From assembly GCA_028023455.1 (NCBI GenBank), contig JAQFVV010012402.1:10520292-10584291 (forward strand): DNA of 64,000 nt. The letters are read 5' to 3'. The position numbers and the translations under genes were made by a program. Below the pieces are notes generated by a model, which was not told the DNA's origin, searched no databases, and saw only the letters and a program-made list of their open reading frames with translations. Each line of letters opens with the position of its first letter. Positions within the stretch are counted from its first letter, which is position 1. This document shows positions 26,481 to 39,200 of this stretch, one piece after another. The stretch is from Epiperipatus broadwayi (lineage: Eukaryota; Onychophora; Udeonychophora; Euonychophora; Peripatidae).

Positions 26481-28001
26481 TCATATTTATCTACCATTTT
26501 CATTATATAGAGCACCACAATAAAATTCTGGCTGGTGATCTCAAGTTTTTTATTCATACAATCTCTACCATTTTTTATGTCCAGTATAGAGAGTAGTCAT
26601 GGGTTAATGAAAATAATAAAAAGAAATTAATAAAATAATATTTAATAAATATGATGGGTATTTATATATTTTTAAATCAAAAATTACTACATTAATTTTT
26701 TTAAAATTAATGATTCTTGTTATAGCAAAATCTCAATGCAACTGTTTGGCTATATTCCAAATACTAATGATGAAAATTTAAGCTGAACATTTAAAATTCA
26801 AATAATTTATTATTTAGATAGCACAGTAGTGACTGCAATGATACTGTGACATACATATTTATAGAAATTATAATATAATATAATGTTATTTTATATATCA
26901 ATATTTCCATTAAACAAATTTAACATTAATCAATATAAATTATTCATCAGTATGCAAATTATTGTTTATGAACATTGGACTGTCCTGAATAAAAAATTAC
27001 AATTTGAAAATATTTTGTATCTGCAGGATTTCAATTTAGATCTGACAATATTTATTTAAAGTAAATCAAAAGTCTAGAAGCATCTGTAATTTGGGGGATT
27101 CTAATACAACTCAATAAGAATATCTTTTTTTTTTCAGCTTTAATATAATTTTATTATGGATGACAAATGAATTATTTGAATATTCTATAGGAAAATTAAC
27201 CAAATTTCTTCATTTTGTAAAATAGCTTCTGTTAAGTAAAATTGCTATTATAATGATTGATAGAAATAATTAGTTGGAAAATGTCTATACAAGTGTTTAT
27301 TAAGCTTAATTCTTAAGATGAATACTATTATAGAACTACACATTGATGTCCAAGAGCAGTTCCACTATTTATAATAAAGCACTTGCATCTAAATGAGTTT
27401 TTCCAATGAATTATTCTTCTAGGACTTTGGCTAACAGATATCAAACTTAGTTATTCTTCTCTGCCACTACTCAGATGCTGGATTCTGATCTTCTAATATT
27501 GAATCTATATACTATATACCACTCTCATTATCAATGTCATACACTATTATTTTAGGTGGTTCTATTGATACTCTTTTTACTGCTTCAAAATGACTGCCAT
27601 ACTAATTTTATAGATTTTGGTCTATTATTCAATTCTTTTATTTTTAAAGAATTTCAATTTTTTTTTAAAATATAGTAGAGCTGCAAACTATGCTATATTT
27701 TGTTCTAAACCCCTTGAATATAAATATATATAGCATACATTAGCTAATGTTTTATTGACAAGTCTTGATTATAAATACAATAAGTATTGTTTATGGCACT
27801 GTAAGTGTATAGAATAATACTTTTCAGTACACATGTATATATAACAAATGCTTTATGTGTGTAGTATGCATATATAAATTAAGATTATAATATAAATTAA
27901 ATTTGTAAAAACCTAATAATATTAATTATAAATTGAAACATCACATGATCACCATTTTTTAAGCTTATATAAATTGAGAGAGCATATTTACATATTTACT
28001 T
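26481..28001. other. AT-rich DNA; possible coding relic on minus strand near 27,520-27,600
   Basis: The minus strand at about 27,600-27,510 reads a short open run (FEAVKRVSIEPPKI, then VYDIDNESG) that looks protein-like. It could belong to the transposase relic just to the right, but I could not place it. Otherwise nothing is recognised. Confidence 0.3.
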
Positions 28002-28264
28002 AGAGTACTTTGTGATTTTCAATCTTTCATGATTCTGATTTGTTGCAATTAAATACTTGTCTGGACATTTTTTATCTTCAATAATTTTTCGTAATTCTAA
28101 TAAAAATGTAATGGCAATTTCATTATCAAAAGATGCCGATTCACTAGTTATTGTAATATTTTTAACCCTGTAATGGGTTTGGAATCTATATTTAGTAATT
28201 GCAGTAAATAACTTAAAATTGTGTAATCCATATGCTTGGTTAAATTCTTCATAGAGACTTTAGG
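28002..28264 (-). pseudogene. Tigger/pogo-like transposase relic
   Basis: The minus strand is open for about 85 codons ending at a TAA near 28,002. It has no usable start and contains FNQAYGLHNFKL and, after about 20 residues, SESASFDNEIA followed by LRKIIEDKKCPDKYLIATNQ. Tigger/jerky-type transposases have, in this order, a GLHN-L-like end of the DNA-binding domain, a GEAASAD-like segment and an I-I-E-E-x-G-Y-x-P-x-Q-I-F-N segment just before the first catalytic Asp. The catalytic D-E-T-G-L motif is not preserved here. It would be a fragment of a DNA transposon, long dead. The assignment is by motif order only. Confidence 0.5.
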
Positions 28265-28849
28265 ATAACCAATAGTAACATTACTAATTTCTTACTTTTT
28301 TAGAATATTTTAATTTCCAACATTCAACTCATACAAACATAAGAATCCATGATATAACTCAGAACATTGATATTTTCAGCATAAGACCTAATCAATTACC
28401 CAGAAACAACCTTTAATATTGGCTGTGGGCCTATTAAATCTATAATAATCTATCAGAATCAAAATAACAGAAATGATGAGGTATAATTAAATAGATTTAT
28501 CAAATTAAGATATGAGTTATGATTATTTTATTCTACTTTATATATCAATACTACCATTATTTTGTGTAACTCATACCTGCTAACTACATAGTATTGATTG
28601 TTTTGTTTAAGTACTGAACACATGAACAACAATCTAGATATTATTTTTATAAGCACATCTTTGCATGTACATGTATGTATAAGTGATTTAATATTTAATG
28701 CAATCTTTTATATACATTTATTTATATTAGTTGGATAAAATTAATTCAAATTACAATTAATTGAAACCATTTATATATTAGTATGAAAAAATTAACGTAA
28801 TCTATGATTAGTTTAAAATTTCATCTATATTTAGAATGTTAAACCACCA

Positions 28850-29097
28850 AACATCACATGACCACCTGTTATTAGAACAGGAAAAACTCTCCATACAGTA
28901 GTGCCACTCAGTCCAAGCCAGAGTTCAATGGGTGGCAGAGGCTTGTGCATAAAATCCCTATCTAGTGCCTATAGAAACTAGTCTGGGGATATTGGAGGAG
29001 TAGGCACTAGATAGGGATTTTATGCACAAGACTTTTGGCATCCATTGATTACTCTGGCTTGCACTGAACTACTATATGGAGAGTTTTGCTTGTTTAT
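28850..29097. repeat. Fold-back family F, copy 1
   Basis: Inverted ends 'gaacaggaaaaactctcc' (28,873) and 'ggagagttttgcttgttt' (29,079-29,094). The arms continue for about 100 bp with 'gcttgtgcataaaatcc' on the left and 'atagggattttatgcac' on the right. The flank 'acatcacatgaccacc' (28,850) is shared with other copies. No transposase ORF. Confidence 0.85.
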
Positions 29098-29887
29098 TTA
29101 GAATGTTGTTAATAGATGTTCTCTCTCTTTTTTTTAAAGAAAAAGCAAGCGATATGATAAACTCAGATTAAATTCAACAATCACTTCTCTTAGAATAACC
29201 CTTCTTGATGTTGTCCCTTTTATTAGAACTTATAGAAGAAATAAAATAATACTTTTAATTTTATAATTTTATACAGAAGAATGAAAGTTGTTATCGATCT
29301 TATAATCTAAAAATTCACAAGAAATAATTTATAATTTTCACACTGTATTAATATAATGGCAATAAAATAATCCTTTATATTATATATATGACAGCAATTA
29401 AAGACTTTTCAAATAAAGTTTTAACCTTCTTTTGTTTACTTTGAAAGTTCCAATATATATAAAAAAAATTATATATTTACAGCTTTAGCTGGTTAAATTA
29501 TTAGAAACGTGTTAGAAAATGGAAGAGCTCTTTTGTTAAATTACATTTGAAATTTGCATACTTTATTAATTAATAATATTTCTGTATGTAATTTTTATTA
29601 CAACATTCTCATACAAGGTAGAGAATGTTTTCTAACCACTTTTAACACTTTGGGAAAAGATGTAATCATAATATATAATCAAAAACGTGAAAAAGTTCTA
29701 TGATCATCAAGATGCACATTTTGTGCTGAACCAGCACTCATCAGTTGACCCAGAGCACAATCTCTTATGCATATCTTTATCTCTGTTCACTACAGATATA
29801 GATAGAAAATTATTACAGTTTAAATGATAAGTGTCAGATGTGCAGCCCTCACAACTTTAATACAAATCATTTATTGAAATTATATTA
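29098..29887. other. AT-rich DNA with a fragment of repeat family H
   Basis: At about 29,705-29,830 the sequence ('gatgcacattttgtgctgaa', 'ccagcactcatcagttga') matches the central part of the repeats at 31.8-32.8, 35.1 and 42.5 kb. Nothing else is recognised. Confidence 0.5.
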
Positions 29888-30012
29888 ATAATTTTTATTA
29901 GTCACTCATTAGACTAGAAATTATACATTGAATAATATTTCTATAGTGTAATTACATTACAGAAATATTATTCAATAATGGATAATCTCTAGTTTAATTA
30001 ATAAAAATTATT
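29888..30012. repeat. Short fold-back element
   Basis: Arms 29,888-29,945 and 29,960-30,012 are inverted copies, starting 'aataatttttatta' and ending at the centre with 'gaataatatttct'. The loop is about 15 bp. Confidence 0.8.
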
Positions 30013-30732
30013 AAAATGCATCCTTTATTGCTGTGATTACTTTTTCTTTTCCTCTTATTGGAAAATGAGACCAATGATTGTTGATATATGATTTAAATCT
30101 TGCAAACTGGCAGCAATCAGAAATGTAATAAGTTTTTTTCCTAAATTAAGATCCAGTATTTTTTTGCTTTCAAAACAGACCCATTTCCTAGAAATACTTT
30201 CTGAAATCCATGGAGACAGATTGATTGCACTCTTTAGTTGTTTAACATTTTTAAATTGAACCATCTTTATAAGATAAAAAAAATCATTTAGTTTCAAGTT
30301 CAGCTAAATAATCACTTTATTAGCAACTTTTTGTATTCAACACTAGTTCTTTTGTGGCTAATCTAGAAATGAAATAGAAATATCCTTTTTTATTTGATTC
30401 TTTGGAATCTTGGCCCATCAAATTTGATTATTACATTTTACATAAATTATAATTACATAAAATAAAAATCCAAACTTCTAATCTTTTTAATAATCAAAAA
30501 AAAAACTTTGAAATCCTATTGTTACTTAGAATATTAGTAAATAAAATTAAAAAAAAATTTTTTTTTTTTTTGTAAAGGGCAATTTATTTTAAACTTACCA
30601 CTCAAAGGTCAAGTATAAAACAAGTATTTTTTTTCTTCGCTGTTGCTATTTCTACAACTGAATTCTAATTTTAATTGAACTAAAATAATTCTTGTTCAAT
30701 TATAGCACACAATAAACGAAGATAAAAAAATT
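30013..30732. other. AT-rich DNA, nothing recognised
   Basis: It includes an 80-codon minus-strand frame at 30,055-30,297 without known motifs and a run of T at 30,557-30,570. I would not call a gene. Confidence 0.45.
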
Positions 30733-31050
30733 GTTACTTACAAACAATCCTGGACACCAAGGTTGATTACAGATATTTAAAAAAAAATCAATAAATCGAT
30801 TATAAATTTTTGCTAACTTTAAAAAATAGCAATAAATGTATTATAAATTAGAGTTAGGGTTAAATTAAATATTTAATCTGTGACCTTAATGAATGAAAGA
30901 TTAAAGCTTTTTCTAACACTAATACTAACTCTAAAACTACCCCTAATTCTAATTTATAATATAAAGTTAGCAGAAATTTATAATTGATTTATTGATTTTT
31001 TTAATATTCATTATCAGTTGTGTTGTCTGGGATTATCTGTATGTACCAAA
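30733..31050. repeat. Fold-back element with arms of about 90 bp
   Basis: The left arm contains 'caataaatcgattataaatt' and 'tgctaacttt' (30,788-30,820). The right arm contains the inverted equivalents (30,963-31,000), and the match continues outward through 'aatcctggacacc' and 'gtgttgtctgggatt'. The inner part has 'agagttagggtt' opposite 'acccctaattct'. No ORF. Confidence 0.75.
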
Positions 31051-31058
31051 AAAAAGTT

Positions 31059-31325
31059 ATATTAAATGCTTTTATTTAACATGCACTAAAAAGCCAAAAA
31101 ATAATTGTTTTTTTAACCACAATTGAGGTTTTTAAATTTAACTTGAAATAAAAACATGGCAAATAGATCCATAAATTAATTAAGTTAATAATAGAGAATT
31201 GATTTAATTAATTTCTGGATTCTCCATGCATTATTTTAAGTTAAATATAAACACTTCCGCTGTGGCTGAAGAAACAATTATAATTTTGCTTTTTAGTGCA
31301 TGATAAATAAAAGTATTTAATATTA
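31059..31325. repeat. Fold-back element with arms of about 120 bp
   Basis: Ends 'atattaaatgcttttatttaa' and its inverse, then 'catgcactaaaaagc' on the left and 'gctttttagtgcatg' on the right, and inner arms through 'aattaattaa'. It directly abuts the preceding fold-back element, so two different palindromic elements lie side by side. Confidence 0.85.
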
Positions 31326-31387
31326 AAAATACATATTTATTTATTTTTAACTTTTTAGAATATTGGCACAGTAAATAAAAAATGTAA

Positions 31388-31799
31388 AACTATATTATAC
31401 TTTAAATTGACTTGACACTTATTGTTCTATTGACATATATTTATAACACTAGATATTTCTGATATAAGTTAATATGTGTATCTCTTGTAAATATATATAT
31501 ATCATATTTAGTAAGTGTAGATATATATCATATTTAGTATGTGTACATAATTATATATGTATATAATAAATCATTAAAATCTGAAGATATTCTTTCAAGT
31601 GAAAAATGCTTGATATTTTTGCAGTTGATATGAATTTTTTTTATAAAAAAGGGCTTACCAAAATTATATTGTAAACAAATACAATTTTACTTTAAATTGA
31701 TTTGACATTTGTAGTTTATATATATCACTAGATATTTCTGCAGTAAGTTAATATGTATTCTTCTTTAGTATATGTACATAGTTATATATATGAAGAAGA
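31388..31799. repeat. Diverged direct repeat, two units
   Basis: Units at about 31,390-31,560 and 31,685-31,799 share 'tttaaattgactt/ttgaca', 'cactagatatttctg', 'gtaagttaatatgtat' and 'gtacata.ttatatat'. Confidence 0.6.
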
Positions 31800-32785
31800 T
31801 TTGACCATGAATTTTTAAACTCTTTAGCTATCCACTCTATTTCACACAACTAAAACCCATGACCACATACATATGTAAAAGATAAATGAGCTCCAAAATA
31901 TGTATTTTGTGCTAGACCAGCATGCATCAGTTGCTCCAAATCATCATCTCCCACACATATGCATGATCAGTGATCTTCTTATATTAAGATAGCAAATTTT
32001 CAAACTTCAATAGACAACCTTCAATCTACTACACCCTCCAACTCTTCAGCTATCCACACTATTAAAAATTTGATGAATGCCAAATTCCTTGCAAATACCA
32101 ATATTATTGTCATGCCCATGTTGACTTTAAATTACTCTGCCCCCCCTTATGTATAAAATCTTGTCCATTCAAATACACAGAAGAGGGGTGTGCAGGATAC
32201 AGGCTAAATCTGTAATATTTTGAATACAAATAATATAAATATACATATGTATAATTATATATATATATATATAATAAAGTATTAATATTTAAATAGAAGT
32301 GTATTGTCTATACTGAACTTAATATAATTAGAAGGAACTTGAACTCAGGATCTCAAGCTTTTTACAGCTATCTACTCTATCTTATACAACTGACACATAT
32401 GACAAAAACTTATATATGAAAAAAGATCTTATGCTGAAACAGCACTCATCAATTGGTGGAGATCATTTTCCATATATATATAATCAGTGCTCAGTTTATA
32501 TTAAAATAGAAAATCTTCAAACTTTAATGGATAGGCTTCAATATTCTCCACCCTTAAACTCTTCAGCCACTCATATCATTGAGAATCCTGATGATGGAAA
32601 GCTCAAAGTCCTTGTTAATCCCAATATTATTGTCATACCCATGTTAACATTATGTCACTCTAGCCCCTCACAAATAGGGCCTTAATATGTCAATGAAGAG
32701 GAACGAGCAGAATATATGCTGAATATATATTTAAATACAAGAGTATTATCTATATTGAACTTCATGTAATTAGAAGGAATTTGAC
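31800..32785. repeat. Repeat family H, two and a partial units in tandem
   Basis: Units of about 430-490 bp at about 31,800-32,225 and 32,285-32,715 are followed by a partial unit to 32,785. Shared landmarks: 'gctatc.actctat', 'accagcatgcatcagttg' or 'acagcactcatcaattgg', 'aactcttcagc', 'aatattattgtcat' and 'cccatgtt'. The edge 'gaacttgaactcagg' is B-box-like on the minus strand. The 89-codon plus frame at 32,416 is within the repeat and has no domain. Confidence 0.65.
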
Positions 32786-32899
32786 CTTTAAGTAACTTAC
32801 TTTTCTGTTGAAAAATATTTGACAATTATTTTTTTATTTAATTTTTTTTCTTTTAAAAATACTTAACAAAACTATATTATTAAGTAACTTTCTTATTAT

Positions 32900-33295
32900 T
32901 TAATGAAGCTTTCAAGTGAAACCAAAAAAAATATGTGTATTATTGTAAACATTCCTGCCCATTATTCCATATCTAAGAAACTAGGTTATATACCTAAAAT
33001 ATTATAGTTCTCTATTACTTTGCTATAAAATTTCAATAAATTATATTGAATTTGAATCTATTAAATCTTGATTTTAAAATGTTATTATGACTTTAAATTG
33101 AAACCAAAAAAAAATAAAACATCTCTCTACCACACTCTCACAAGCCTTACTTAATTCATTAAAGTTCTAGGAACAATTTTTAGATTTGATATTAAAATAT
33201 TCAAAAATTTCCCTCTGTTTTACATCTAAAAAAGTAGGTCACCAACTAAAATATTATAATCCCATATTGCTTTATTTGGTATTTCTTTTTTATGT
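32900..33295. repeat. Diverged tandem duplication, about 200 bp units
   Basis: Two successive units share 'gaaaccaaaaaaaa', 'ttccatatctaagaaactagg' or the variant 'ttacatctaaaaaagtagg', and 'ctaaaatattata' followed by 'ttgctt'. Confidence 0.5.
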
Positions 33296-34667
33296 AAAAA
33301 ATTTAAACCAATTCTATTGTATTTTAAACATCATTTTTAAAATTTTATTTTAATATTAATAATGAAAGGATTACAATAGTTTATAAATATATTTACAAAC
33401 AAACAGAGATTGTAGCTTAAATAAAAGCAATTAAAAATAAAATTTAAATCATTATCAAATTATAGATTTCAGCTCATTATTTGATTGCTTTTTAAACATA
33501 TTATTTCTTAAACCTAATATTTATTAAATATATTGCTTATTAAACATACTATCTTTTCTACTTAAAACATTATTTATATGAGTTAATGTATTTAATATGT
33601 GAATCTGTGCACACATACACACAAATATATTTAAAGAATTCAATTTATTTCACTTTAACAATGAATGTCCACTTAATCTGTTTCATTGACAACTCACTTC
33701 AACTCTTTTATATGGTTTATGCTTCTATAAGCTGTACCATCTGCCTATAATACTATTCTAGCCTTACAAACCAGCTATCTCTGTCCAATTTTCTACTATT
33801 ATTTTTCTCATTATGTGATAGATCTGAATAAAAGGTAGTGTTTTCATGTGCAACTGAATATTTGTTTTTATTTAAATTGCTAATATTTATTATTTATTTT
33901 TTAAAAGAACATATTCATTATTGACAATAAGTGTAAAATGTACATATATATTGATGAATAAAAGAAATCCCAAATCAAGAATATAATATATCTGAATGAT
34001 ATAGGAAGCATACTACCACTGGTGGTGAACAATGGGGTTTTCTTATCTCAATCTACTTTTGGAAAGTAAATAGATGCATGTTGTCATTTGTAATCAGCAT
34101 GTTAAAACTAATATATTTGCATTATTTATAAATTTATTAATAAAATAATCAATTGATAAGTTGCTTGTGAAGTCAACTGATGTTCAAGCATTAGAAGCTC
34201 CAGATAGAACTTTGTTCCAAGAATCTTGAAATGTAGTATATTTATAGCCACATCACTTCACCATACCATGTATATGTATATTTGGTATATTATGTAGATA
34301 TATTCTAAGGTACAATTCATATTCTTGTTGATAAAACTGTATATGTATTCACATAGATTAATTATTACAAGAAAATAATAATTGTTTACAAAGTAAATTT
34401 AACATAAATAACTATTCTGCATGATTTAGTACAAGGTAAAGTGACTGAGATGAGAATAAATCGCAGTTCAACCTGTCACTTTTGGTGCTATATAATTATT
34501 ATTTTTTTAATAAAAGTCCTTTTATTATAATATTTGCCATTAAATTTATAGCATTGAATTTGTGTTGCCAAATTACAATCATCAGTGAAGTTGAATGATT
34601 ACCTAATTCTACATATGTATACTGTTGAAAGGAGGTTGGTTTGACAACAGATTGAGATTGTTGATTG
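33296..34667. other. AT-rich DNA, nothing recognised
   Basis: No coding motif, tandem array or long inverted repeat was seen. Confidence 0.45.
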
Positions 34668-34890
34668 TTAAAACAGGCAGAACTTCATACAGTATTGCCA
34701 CTCAGTGCCAACCAGAGTAATCAATGGATGCCAGAAGGCTTGTGCCTAAAATCCCTGTCTAGTGCCTACTCATCCAATATCCCCTTTTGATTACTCTGGT
34801 TGGCACTGAGTGGCACTACTGTATGGAGAGTTTTGCCTGTTTTAATAACAGTAATGTGCTAGCATAAGAAATAGTGATCATGTGATTGTT
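34668..34890. repeat. Fold-back family F, copy 2
   Basis: Inverted ends 'ttaaaacaggcag' (34,668) and 'ttgcctgttttaa' (to 34,845). The arms carry 'gtgccaaccagagtaatcaa' and its inverse. The short central part is deleted relative to copy 3. The right flank to 34,890 ('acagtaatgtgctagcat', 'gatcatgtgat') is the inverse of the left flank of copy 3, so the repeat extends beyond the fold-back part. Confidence 0.85.
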
Positions 34891-35104
34891 GATTGTTATT
34901 GATATTGGGATTGTCTAAGTGTGATTGATTTTAATGATTATAGATATAAGAGTCAGAGTTCCAAAGGAGCTTTCTAAAATTACTCTGTAAAGTAAAATAT
35001 TAGATGACAACAACTAATGTCACAATTGCAAATTATAATAATATAAGACTCTCAGTTTAAAATTCAGAACTTAGTTATTGTACTTTAATACATTATAAGT
35101 TTCA

Positions 35105-35410
35105 ACTCGTTATTTTCAATAATATGCATGGCTGAAGAGTTGGAGAGTGAAAATTGAAGCCTATCCATTAAAGTTTGTAGATTTGCAATCTTAATATAAA
35201 CCGGGCATTAATTGTATACCTCTGTGGAAGATAATGATACAAATCAACTGATGAGAGCTGGTTCAGCATGAAATACGTGAATTGAAGATCATTTATCTTT
35301 TTCTCATGTATGTGGCCATGTGCATCAGTTATATAGGATAGACGGGATGACTGAAGAGAGTTTGAAAGTGTGTATCCGAATCCCCTTTGATTATATCTAG
35401 CTTAAATATA
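35105..35410. repeat. Repeat family H, single unit in opposite orientation
   Basis: It contains 'ctgaagagttggagagtgaa', 'catcaactgatgagagctgg' or nearby equivalents, 'gttcagcatgaaatacgtg' and a right edge 'tatccgaatcccc' that resembles a B box. It is inverted relative to 31.8-32.8 kb. Confidence 0.6.
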
Positions 35411-36158
35411 TAAACTATATTTGTATTTAAATAATAATAATGATTATTAATATAATTCTGTAAGTACTCAAGTTACTTAATATATTGCTGTATTAATAAG
35501 AATTAAACTATAGTAAATCCATCTATTCAATAGTGACAAATAGTTCCTAAGTCATGGCTATAAACATAAATACCACATATAATTACAAACTATCATCACT
35601 ATTCACTGATATATGAACTTTTTTTTTGTTTTATTTTCTCTTTACTATAAAAGCCTTGTTCTATAATGTTTATATCATTTCTTTTCCATACCTATAATAT
35701 GATATTCAAATTCAAATGAATTTGGAAATTTTTCAAGATGATGAAAAACAAGCTTAGATTTTTTTTTCCTCCAGATATGTTTCTCTTTAGTCAAACTAGC
35801 TAGCATCCAATTGTTGGTTAGTAAATGGATATTATTAAGTAGACAGTAATACAAAGATAGGATAGGAGAGGCAAACCCTCACTATCCAGAATTTGACTTA
35901 AAATGATGATTAATCTTACGTTTTTTGCCTTCATTTTTTTCCCCTTTTAATGGCTACCATTAACTGGGAACGTGTTAACATGTCTCACCTTCTCAAGTTT
36001 TTTTTTTTTCAGTTCACAGACTATTAATTGAAATAATTTACTTAGATGCGTTAAGCCAAATAAATGCCTTTTTAAAATCCAACAAGTTAATTGCTGGGGT
36101 CTTAATAACTTAATTTTTTTCATCAATGTTTTCATAACGATATATATATTATATCGTT
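35411..36158. other. AT-rich DNA, nothing recognised
   Basis: A small perfect palindrome around 'aacgatatatatattatatcgtt' (about 36,136-36,158) lies directly before the SINE at 36,159. The minus frame 35,947-36,135 has no known motif. Confidence 0.45.
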
Positions 36159-36264
36159 AGCGTTGTTAGCTGAGAGGTCATCGCACCCGCCTTGCAAGCA
36201 AGTAGTTGGTTGCAGACGGGTGTGGGTTCGCGTCCCGGCCGATGCTATGACATATGAAAAAAAA
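36159..36264 (+). repeat. tRNA-derived SINE (copy 4)
   Basis: A perfect A-box match TAGCTGAGAGG at 36,167-36,177 and a B-box-like GGTTCGCGTCC at 36,225-36,235. Between them, 'cgccttgcaagc' has a TGC at the anticodon position, suggesting descent from tRNA-Ala(UGC), although the stems no longer fold cleanly. The tail is 'gatgctatgacatatg' and an A-run. It is the most GC-rich copy and probably the youngest. Confidence 0.88.
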
Positions 36265-39200
36265 TAATAATAATTAAATAGCTATATAAAAAAGTCATTA
36301 GTAAATTAGAAACAAATTTTGATTTTAAAAAATTACCAGCTAAAACGAATTCGATTACCAAAACTAATTGCCATTTAATTTTCTTAATTTTTTTTTTATC
36401 TTTCTTTTCAATAATAAAAAAGTTAGAAAAAAGAAATGATTTCTTCAGCGATAGTGAACAATACTTTTTTTTATTTTAAACAGAACAAATTTTAAGGCAA
36501 TCTTGATTTCCTTCAGAAATAAACTTTAATGGCTGTTTAGAGTAATGATCTGTCGGACTCCCTACTGAGTAGAAAACATTAGAAATCATGTATCTAGTTG
36601 TGCATGCTTTCAATAGTAAATTGAACAATTTATTACAATTACCTAATTCAATCTTATGGAAATGTAAATATTAATACTTTTGGGCAAAAAAGTCAAACAG
36701 AGACAATTTTTTTTTCTGTTCAATATCTGGCAGTAATGTCTTTTTTTATTATTATTTCCATTCACATTGAGCAATTAAACATTTCATTAAATATAATCTT
36801 TACGCAGTATATGGAATGATTTAAGACTGGGTTTAGAAAAATATGAATCATTAAAAAATATAAGATTGTGAATTCTAAAATATAATGGTAAAACTGTCAA
36901 TAAATTACTGTGGGATGCCTTCTAATGGCCAGCTACTTCCCCTGGGATTCAGTTAACTTACAGTAAAGTTAATCTGTGCAGAAAGTCAGTGAGGATTTAT
37001 GGGTCAAAATAGTTTAATAGAAGAAACTTTCACTTGAAGATAGATGAATTTAAAAATAAAGAAAGTTTAAAGACGGTTTGAAAAGTTAACTTAGTTTAAG
37101 ACATATATATATCCACTGTTTAAACAAATATAAAATGTCAATTATTCAGATTGCATTTACATTCTAATGATGTAAATATTTTTCCCTCTGTTTTTTAAAT
37201 TACTTTAAAAAAAGCTGGATAATTTTATTTACGAACATAAAGAAAAATTCTATGTAGCAATTGCCTTTTCTGGAAGCAGCGACGAATGTATAAAATTTAC
37301 TAATCTGGTAGATAAGAACTAAAGGAAAATATAAAGTAGTTTGCAAACAGATCATTGTAGGCAAAACATTTTGCAACAATTTCTTGTAGAGAAACGATGG
37401 AGAAGATTTTACGCATCAGGTTTTTAATTGCTAATTTGAGTTTTTTTTTCTTCTTTGTTTCACTCTCTAACTAAATATGGTTAGATATTCATTCAGCGTC
37501 CAATATCGAATGCTTACCTCTGTGTCTATAAGCCACCTATTTGAAAGGTGACTTTTTAGATTGATTAAAAGCTAAAATCTTTTAAATTTTTCTGATCAGG
37601 ATTTGAACTCAGGTCATAAAAACAGATACTGGATGCATTACTACTATATTATAAAGCCCTTACATTACAAAAGCAGTGGATAAATTTGAATTATTTTCTG
37701 TTAATTGGAACACAATGAGAGTCTCTATTTTTGTTAGATGCAGACTAATTAGAATTTTTAATTTTTTATGATCTTCATATAATTTCACTTTAATTAAGGG
37801 CTAAAACAGTATTGTCTATTTTATATTAGAACAGATAAAATTATAACCTAAAATATTCAAATGGATTATTAAAATAGATTTATTCTGTATAAATGTGTTT
37901 GACATTCGTTAGAATAACCATACTCAAACTATAGCCCTGCAAACTTTTATGTGCAGCCTGAAATACACTTATGATGCATTTGTTTTAATTGCATAATTAC
38001 ATCATCGTCAATGCATGACAGCTTTGTTTCTTATAATTTCAAGTATTGATTATAATTGCAAACTTGTGACTATTTTAAAATGTATTGTTTTAGGTAAAAC
38101 TATAATTTAATTACCACACTAGTAGGAGTGTCTTCAAAATACAAATGAAAAATATTTGATGAAAATAGAGTGTTTCAGTACACTTTAGAAAAATATTTTG
38201 TTGTGCAAAATAAACTTGTTTAATTTATTATGAAAGGCTTGCATTAAAAATTATAACCTTGTTCATCATTATTCCATAAAACACAAACCATTTAAAGACT
38301 TTTTTCCTCTACATCCATTAACAAAATGTGAAAATAAACATTAATTATAGCAACATTCTTTTACATATCTAACTGTGATGGCCAACAAAAGAAAAGATAT
38401 GTATCATTTATTTCTTTATGGTGAGAAATTATTTTATTTTTATAACAAAACAATTAAGTTTATAGTCAACTTGAAAGTTATGGATGATAATGTCTTTTAA
38501 GCCTTTCTGTGTAACATCACAAAAAAAAATGATGATCACAACTGTGATTTGCAATCCTAAATAAAATTATTTCATTTACAATGGCAAATAAAGTGTTTGT
38601 TTTTGTGGGGAAATTAAGCATCGATTAATCAGAAAATACAAAACCAAATACTGCATAATTTTTCAATTATAATAAAAACTAAACAAGATAGTAATGACAT
38701 TTCTCCAGAAAACTATATGATCATTTCAAATTATTTAGCTACTCAAGTTCTTGGGTTTTGGGTAAATAAAATGAGAAAAATATAAAAAAAATTTTAGGTA
38801 CACTTTAAAAATATTATAAAAAATCTAAAAATTGTCATAAGAAAAAATTCTTAGAGTTTCAGGTAGATATTAAAAAGGGAAAAAATGATGTATTGGTGTG
38901 ATTTACGTTTAGGTAAACTCAGCTCAAAATAGAAATTTCTAGACAAGTCGTACAAAAGTCGTTCTGGTTGTCAAAGGGTTAAGATTAAAGAAATATTAAG
39001 AATTGTCTGTTGCTTGTAGTAAATCCTTGGTACTTAAAATCAGCAGTTATTATACAAATAGCTATATTGGGATGTGATCCATTGAGCTCAGAATTAATAC
39101 AAATCTGGAGATTATTTTTAAAGAAAAGAAGGGGGGAAGTATGTGCCTGACAAATAGAAGACTGTATAATAGTGTGCCAAAATGTTCACATCTATGTATA

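Noticed and set aside
30840-30960. 'gttagggtt' as interstitial telomere repeat
   Set aside because: Only a single TTAGGG unit inside a fold-back arm; no array.
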